Source: an uncultured Christensenella sp. (GTDB lineage Bacteria > Bacillota > Clostridia > Christensenellales > Borkfalkiaceae). Taken from it: 64,000 nucleotides of DNA. The notes below the pieces were generated by a model. That model was not told where the DNA came from and searched no databases. It was given only the letters and a program-made list of their open reading frames with translations. The stretch spans positions 40,135 through 104,134 of the forward strand of contig CAJUET010000003.1 in assembly GCA_910585595.1 (NCBI GenBank), read 5' to 3'. Shown here piece by piece: positions 59,654-64,000 of this stretch (positions are counted from its first letter, which is position 1; each line of letters begins with the position of its first letter). The translations under genes and the position numbers were made by a program.

Positions 59654-60496
59654 TTACTTCTTCTCGGCGTTGAACTCTTTCCAATAATAGTCGCGCAGGA
59701 ACTTCTTTAACGTTTCCGAATCAACGTAGCGCGTAATTTCGCCGTGGCGGACGACGGATACGATCCCCGTCTCTTCCGAAACGATAATGGCGGAAACGTC
59801 GGCAACTTCCGTTACGCCGATTCCCGCGCGGTGACGCGTGCCGTAGTCCTTGGGAAAATCCCTCTGCGTCAGCGGAAGGAAGCACCCTGCCGCCTGTATT
59901 TTATCGCCGTAAATGATCATTGCCCCGTCGTGCAAGGGCGCTTTGGGAATAAAAATTCCCTCGATGAGTTGATTGGAAATTTTCGCGTTCAGGCTTACGC
60001 CGCTCTCCACGATCTCTTTCGGCAGATTACCGTTCGATAAAACGATCAACGCCCCGACGTTATTTTTAGAAAGACTCTGAACCGCCTTTACGATCGCGCC
60101 GCTGCTTTCGTCCGCGCGGATCCCCGCGCCCGACTTGCGCATGATCGATTCTTTTTCGCGCGACTGCGCGTGATTAAGTCCCCTGTAAATGCCGCGCTTG
60201 ATCTCGATACTGAACAGCAACAGAAAAACGGCGGACAAAAGCGCAACGTACATGAAGTAACCGCTTGCAATAAATCCGTTGTGGAAAAGCGCCATAATTC
60301 CTCCCGCTACGACCATAAAGACGTAGAGGAAGATCAGCCGTCCCGCGTTGTTTTCGTACAGGGTCTTGAACACCCAATAGAACATAATGACGAGAATGAG
60401 AAACGCGCACATGATCGTCCAGTTAAAATTCAAAAAGACGCTTTTAATGTTTTCCCATACCTGACCCGACGTTATCATCATGAATGAATCTAACAT
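59654..60496 (-). CDS. cdaA: Diadenylate cyclase CdaA
   Basis: Makes the essential messenger c-di-AMP, which controls potassium and osmolyte balance. 280 residues: three N-terminal membrane helices (about 25-98) and a DAC domain with DGA (190-192) and the RHR triplet (221-223, within GTRHRAG), the catalytic hallmarks. Usual cdaA neighbours are cdaR and glmM; here a 37-residue peptide, a DUF1015 gene and aspartate kinase follow instead, and holA is upstream. Confidence 0.96.
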   Translation of the reverse strand: MLDSFMMITSGQVWENIKSVFLNFNWTIMCAFLILVIMFYWVFKTLYENNAGRLIFLYVFMVVAGGIMALFHNGFIASGYFMYVALLSAVFLLLFSIEIKRGIYRGLNHAQSREKESIMRKSGAGIRADESSGAIVKAVQSLSKNNVGALIVLSNGNLPKEIVESGVSLNAKISNQLIEGIFIPKAPLHDGAMIIYGDKIQAAGCFLPLTQRDFPKDYGTRHRAGIGVTEVADVSAIIVSEETGIVSVVRHGEITRYVDSETLKKFLRDYYWKEFNAEKK

Positions 60497-60542
60497 ATTT
60501 ATCCCTCGTATTTATTATAACGGATTCCCGTGAAAAATCAAT

Positions 60543-61538
60543 TTATTTTTCCGTCCCGCCGAAAAAAATTTTCGCGGTCGCCAAGAAAAGCGCACCCTGT
60601 TTGAAAACAATTCCGCTCTTGGCGCCCGAAGAAAGAGCGTACAGTTCTTCGTAGAGCGTTTGCACGCGTTTCTTGCCCAAGCGCCGCGCCGCCTCTCTGT
60701 TCTTTTTTACGGCGTAGGCGTTCTGCGAAAGCGCCTTTGCAATCTCCTCGTCGCCGCCCTTCATATTCGAAACGGCGGTGAGCGTTTCAAAGTGCGACGT
60801 GAGCGAGGATAAGAGCGCGTGTTCGTCGAAGCCTTTTTTCATAAGATCGTCCGCGATTTCCTGAAATTTTGCAAAGTTCCCGCGGGAAGCCGCCTGCGTC
60901 ATTTCATAAATTTTATATTCCGCGTCCTTTGTAACGTACTCCTCGATATGTTCCCGCGTTACCCGCTCTCCCTCGCCGAGAAGGGAGACGAATTTATCCG
61001 TCTCCGCTTTCATCCTGCTTGCGTCTCGGGCGCAGAAGCGCACCATGAGCGCGCACGCGTCCGCGTCGGGCACAAGCCCCTTGCGTCGCATAAGCGCAAA
61101 GAGCCAGCGCGAAAGCGTCTCCTCGTCCTCACGAGAACAATCGACGAACGTCAGATTTTTTTTCTTTTTCAGTTCCGCGGCGTTCGCCTTTTTTCCCTCG
61201 TTCACGATCAAAAGCACCGTCGTGGAACAGGGCTTTTCGAAATACGGCGCGAGCACGCTCTCCCACTCCCGTTCGGAAGGATAAAATCCGTACACCCGCA
61301 CAATGCGTTTTTCGTCAAAAAAGGGCAAGGTATAGAGTTCATCGCGAAAAGCTAAAAGGCGGTCGCCTTTGAGAGACTCCCCCTCATATCTTACGTTGTT
61401 CAAAAGTGGCTGCGTGATATTCACGGCTTCCGTTATCGCCTTTACCGCAGCGTCGCGGAAATATGCCTCCTCCCCCTCGATAAGATATGCGGGATCGACG
61501 GCTTGCTGTAACGATTTCGTTAGCTGTGTGAATTTCAT
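60543..61538 (-). CDS. holA: DNA polymerase III subunit delta
   Basis: Clamp-loader subunit that opens the sliding clamp. 331 residues with AYLIEGEEAYFRDAAVKAI near the N-terminus, RIVRVYGFYPSE, and a C-terminal collar region (FDEHALLSSLTSHFETLTAVSNM, RRLGKKRVQTLYEELYAL) typical of HolA. It ends 47 bp before the cdaA start in the same direction. Confidence 0.92.
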   Translation of the reverse strand: MKFTQLTKSLQQAVDPAYLIEGEEAYFRDAAVKAITEAVNITQPLLNNVRYEGESLKGDRLLAFRDELYTLPFFDEKRIVRVYGFYPSEREWESVLAPYFEKPCSTTVLLIVNEGKKANAAELKKKKNLTFVDCSREDEETLSRWLFALMRRKGLVPDADACALMVRFCARDASRMKAETDKFVSLLGEGERVTREHIEEYVTKDAEYKIYEMTQAASRGNFAKFQEIADDLMKKGFDEHALLSSLTSHFETLTAVSNMKGGDEEIAKALSQNAYAVKKNREAARRLGKKRVQTLYEELYALSSGAKSGIVFKQGALFLATAKIFFGGTEK

Positions 61539-61586
61539 GCCGTTATTATATCATTTATTCAAACGCTTTGCAATACTTTACGGCTC

Positions 61587-64000
61587 TTACGCAAGAGAAA
61601 TTCTTCCCGAAAGAGAGCGGCGGAACATTCCCTTTCCCTCCCCGTAGGCGAGCGTGCGCAAAACGAACGAAGAAAACGCGTCCGTCTCTTTCACGCCGTA
61701 CTCCGCCGCCACGAGCGAGGCGAGTTCGTCGTCGTAGAGCGTGACCTTTTCTTCGAGAATGCCCTTGATGAGCGCGGCGGTCTCAAAGGGCGTAAAGTCC
61801 TCTTCCGCACTGCGGCGTTTGTTCTTGCCCTCTTTGCGGAACTTGACGGGCAAAAGCGATTTGGGGTTTTTATAGAAGTACTCCCTTCCCTCCACTTTTT
61901 CGAAAGAAAAGGCGGAACGGGAGATCAGCTCGTCGAGACGCGCATCCGCGTGGAGTCCCCGCTTCACGATCCCGAAGCTCTCCATGCAGCGCTTTTTCAA
62001 AAAGGCGCGGGAAATAGGCTCTTCTTTCGAGACGATCTCGCCGAGCCGCTCTCTGATCTCGTCGTCGTTCTTTCCGTCCGTCACGAAAGCCAGCGTTTTG
62101 CCGCCCGTGTCCCTGACGTGGCGGTAGGGTCTTGCATAGCGCGACAATCCGCTCTCCCGATTTGCTCCCGTCAAAAAGTCGAGGCGGTCTTTTATGCGCT
62201 TTATTTCCCGCTTCGGGTTATTGAAATAAGCGACCTCGCTCACCGTCATCAGATTCCACCCTCCGCGCTTTAACAGAGCGGGCAGAAGCGTCGCCCCGTC
62301 CGCCGCGGAACTTTCCGCCGCCCCGTCCGAGAGAATACCGAGAATGTATCGGCTCTTATCCTTGGGATCAAGCACCGCAAGTTCGATTTTGAAATTACTC
62401 GCCCCCACGTCCGCGCGGCATTCGTAGCCGTAAGCAGAGATCTCTTCGGCAAGATATTTTCCGACACCCCTCTTTTTTTCGCCGTCAAAGGGAAGCGGCG
62501 CCGCACGCCCCTTTTCCGCAAATTCCAAAAAGGCCTTTAATCCAGCCACGCCTTTCGACGAAGTGCGGTTAAGATCGATATCGCCCGCCGAAATCGAAGA
62601 GAACACAAGCATTTCTTCGCGGGCGCGGGAGCACGCGACGTTGAGTCGCCGCCAACCGCCGGCGCGGTTGAGCGCACCGAAATTATAGGAAAGTTTCCCA
62701 TCCTTATCGAACCCGTAACACACGGAAAAGAGAATGACGTCCCGTTCGTCCCCCTGTACGTTTTCAAGGTTCTTTACGAAGAGCGGCTCCCTGCCGCCGT
62801 AGGCGATTTCATCGAGTGAACGTTTGGAAATCTCGCGGGAAAGAATTCTTTCGATCTCCTCCCGCTGTACGTTTGAAAAGGTCACAACGCCGATGCTCTG
62901 CCCCGAAAGCGCGGGATCGGAAAGTCTCCTTATCACCTCTTCCGAAAGCGCTTCCGCCTCACGCCTGTTTCGTTTGGTGTTTCCCCTGTCGTACACGCCC
63001 CCGACCCTTCTGAGCTTCACCCTGCTTTCGTTTGCAGCGGAAGAGGGAAAGGTATTCAGGCGGTTTTCATAGTAAGCGGCGTTCGAGAACGCGATCAGAC
63101 TTTCGTGTCTGCTGCGGTAATGCCATAACAGGCTCCGCTCTTCGAAGCCCGCCGCGATCGCTTCGTCAAGCACGCTTTCGAGGGATTCCTCTTCGTCCTC
63201 CTCACCGAAAAAAGAAGTGCGGAAAAAAGAGGTCGGCGGGAGTTGGCGGTTGTCGCCTACGATGACCGCCTGCTTTGCGCGCGCAAGGGCGGGGATCGCC
63301 TCCGCCGTCGTCATTTGCGAAGCCTCGTCGAAAATCACAAGATCGTATTCGTCCGCCTTGGGGATGAGGTACTGCGCCGCCGCGTCGGGACTCAGCAAAA
63401 GACATGGACAGACGCGCTTTACAAGCCCCTGCGCCTCTAAAAGCAGCGTGCGCAGTCTTCCCCGCCGCGTCCCCTTTCCCAAACGGAACAGGAGGGAAAG
63501 TTCCTCGCGGAATTCTCCGCGCTCGGGCAGGCGGTTTATCAGAATTTCGCGCAAACGCCGTCTTGCGTATGCCGTCTGTTTCTCGCTGAGAAGGGAAAAC
63601 TTTTCCTTTTCGCTCTCCGCGCTCGCGCTTGTCATGCGAGAAAGAAAGGGATCGCGCGGAATGTTCACGGAGAGGAAGTGCTCAGTCAGGCTTTTTTCGA
63701 ATCCCCCCAAAGCGTCGTCGGGGGAGAGCGAACCGCTTTCGAGCGCGTCGCCGATAAACTTCATTCCGCCGTTTACGAGCTCCTCTTCCGCCGCTTTATA
63801 GGCGCACCGACCGCTAAGAAGATCGGCATTCTCCAAAAGTGCGGCGGCTTTTGCGGAGAAGTACCCCAAAACGTCCTCGCCTTTAAAGCGGTCGCGTTTC
63901 GCTCCCGTAGCGGTAAGATAGCTCTCTTCCGCCTTGAAAAATTCCTCCATTGCAGAGAGATAACCCGAGAACAGCGGTTCCGCACAGCCGCCTGCCGCGC
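61587..64000 (-). CDS. Large superfamily 1 helicase with C-terminal nuclease-like domain (5' truncated by window)
   Basis: The reading frame is open to the window edge, so the N-terminus (including Walker A) is missing; 804 residues are seen. Upf1-like SF1 motifs are present: DLVIFDEASQM (II), VGDNRQLPP (III), WHYRSRHESLIAFSN (IV), VKNLENVQGDERDVI (V) and NVACSRAREEMLVFSS (VI). A C-terminal segment (ECRADVGASNFKIELAVLDP, then YILGILSDGA) resembles the Vsr/MTES_1575 nuclease-like domain of DUF4011-type helicases, but the usual E-x-DG is LSDG, so nuclease activity is doubtful. A DUF3320-like helical tail follows. Possibly a genome-defence or repair helicase; no partner is visible. Confidence 0.88.
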   Translation of the reverse strand, partial: AAGGCAEPLFSGYLSAMEEFFKAEESYLTATGAKRDRFKGEDVLGYFSAKAAALLENADLLSGRCAYKAAEEELVNGGMKFIGDALESGSLSPDDALGGFEKSLTEHFLSVNIPRDPFLSRMTSASAESEKEKFSLLSEKQTAYARRRLREILINRLPERGEFREELSLLFRLGKGTRRGRLRTLLLEAQGLVKRVCPCLLLSPDAAAQYLIPKADEYDLVIFDEASQMTTAEAIPALARAKQAVIVGDNRQLPPTSFFRTSFFGEEDEEESLESVLDEAIAAGFEERSLLWHYRSRHESLIAFSNAAYYENRLNTFPSSAANESRVKLRRVGGVYDRGNTKRNRREAEALSEEVIRRLSDPALSGQSIGVVTFSNVQREEIERILSREISKRSLDEIAYGGREPLFVKNLENVQGDERDVILFSVCYGFDKDGKLSYNFGALNRAGGWRRLNVACSRAREEMLVFSSISAGDIDLNRTSSKGVAGLKAFLEFAEKGRAAPLPFDGEKKRGVGKYLAEEISAYGYECRADVGASNFKIELAVLDPKDKSRYILGILSDGAAESSAADGATLLPALLKRGGWNLMTVSEVAYFNNPKREIKRIKDRLDFLTGANRESGLSRYARPYRHVRDTGGKTLAFVTDGKNDDEIRERLGEIVSKEEPISRAFLKKRCMESFGIVKRGLHADARLDELISRSAFSFEKVEGREYFYKNPKSLLPVKFRKEGKNKRRSAEEDFTPFETAALIKGILEEKVTLYDDELASLVAAEYGVKETDAFSSFVLRTLAYGEGKGMFRRSLSGRISLA

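Noticed and set aside
1..64000. tRNA, rRNA, insertion sequence, prophage or attachment-site features
   Set aside because: No cloverleaf, transposase, integrase, or paired terminal repeats were recognised while reading both strands by eye.

Overview
This window looks like chromosome from a Gram-positive, Clostridia-like (Firmicutes) bacterium, probably a fibre-degrading gut or other anaerobic resident. Supporting signs are strong AGGAGG-type ribosome binding sites, sigma-A-type promoters, Firmicutes intrinsic terminators, a single-chain PurL of 1237 residues, a cdaA-type di-adenylate cyclase, lipoprotein-anchored ABC sugar uptake and BspA-like surface proteins. The exact lineage cannot be read from the sequence. 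No rRNA, tRNA, IS element, prophage or CRISPR array was seen.

Layout. (1) 1-14,200, minus strand: a de novo purine operon read purE-purC-purF paralog-purF-purM-purN-purO-AICAR transformylase-purD-purL, then a partial zinc-ribbon/Pro-Ala-repeat protein running off the left edge. The usual bifunctional PurH is replaced by an archaeal-type PurO cyclohydrolase plus a stand-alone transformylase. The operon starts from a near-consensus promoter followed by a terminator-like hairpin before purE. (2) 14,281-19,380: a small membrane protein, then the chaperone cluster grpE-dnaK-dnaJ (minus). GrpE carries a prion-like Q/N/Y/G-rich N-terminal extension of about 265 residues. (3) 19,582-36,000: mixed single genes and small operons: a phosphoribosyltransferase, a tandem-HTH regulator with a divergent small gene, an SDR enzyme, a ZIP transporter, paired DUF2207-like membrane proteins, aldose epimerase, polysaccharide deacetylase, a Ca2+-type P-ATPase, CorA with a leader ORF and attenuator, an M1-like lipoprotein peptidase, an M23 peptidase, and rpsF-ssb-rpsR.

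(4) 35,903-56,009, minus strand: a roughly 20-kb Gram-positive polysaccharide utilisation locus: GH43, LRR surface lipoprotein (with a -1 frameshifted C-terminus), GH35, sugar-binding lipoprotein, two ABC permeases, a giant anchored GH30, a second anchored surface protein and an AraC regulator. The enzyme set suggests a beta-galactan or arabinogalactan substrate: the extracellular GH30/GH43 release galacto-oligosaccharides, the ABC system imports them, and the signal-peptide-less GH35 degrades them inside. No ATPase subunit is encoded, so a shared MsmX-type ATPase elsewhere is expected. (5) 56,010-57,030: an AT-rich regulatory stretch and a second copy of the small 'LPNG' protein gene. (6) 57,066-61,538, minus strand: holA, cdaA, a 37-residue remnant-like CdaR membrane peptide, a DUF1015 protein and aspartate kinase, the last four tightly coupled. 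(7) 61,587-64,000: the C-terminal part of a large superfamily 1 helicase running off the right edge.

The most interesting items are the corA leader peptide/attenuator, the prion-like GrpE, the minimal CdaR peptide, the two small LPNG paralogs with an 18-bp perfect operator palindrome, and the candidate -1 frameshift (slippery heptamer in the correct frame) in the LRR surface protein.
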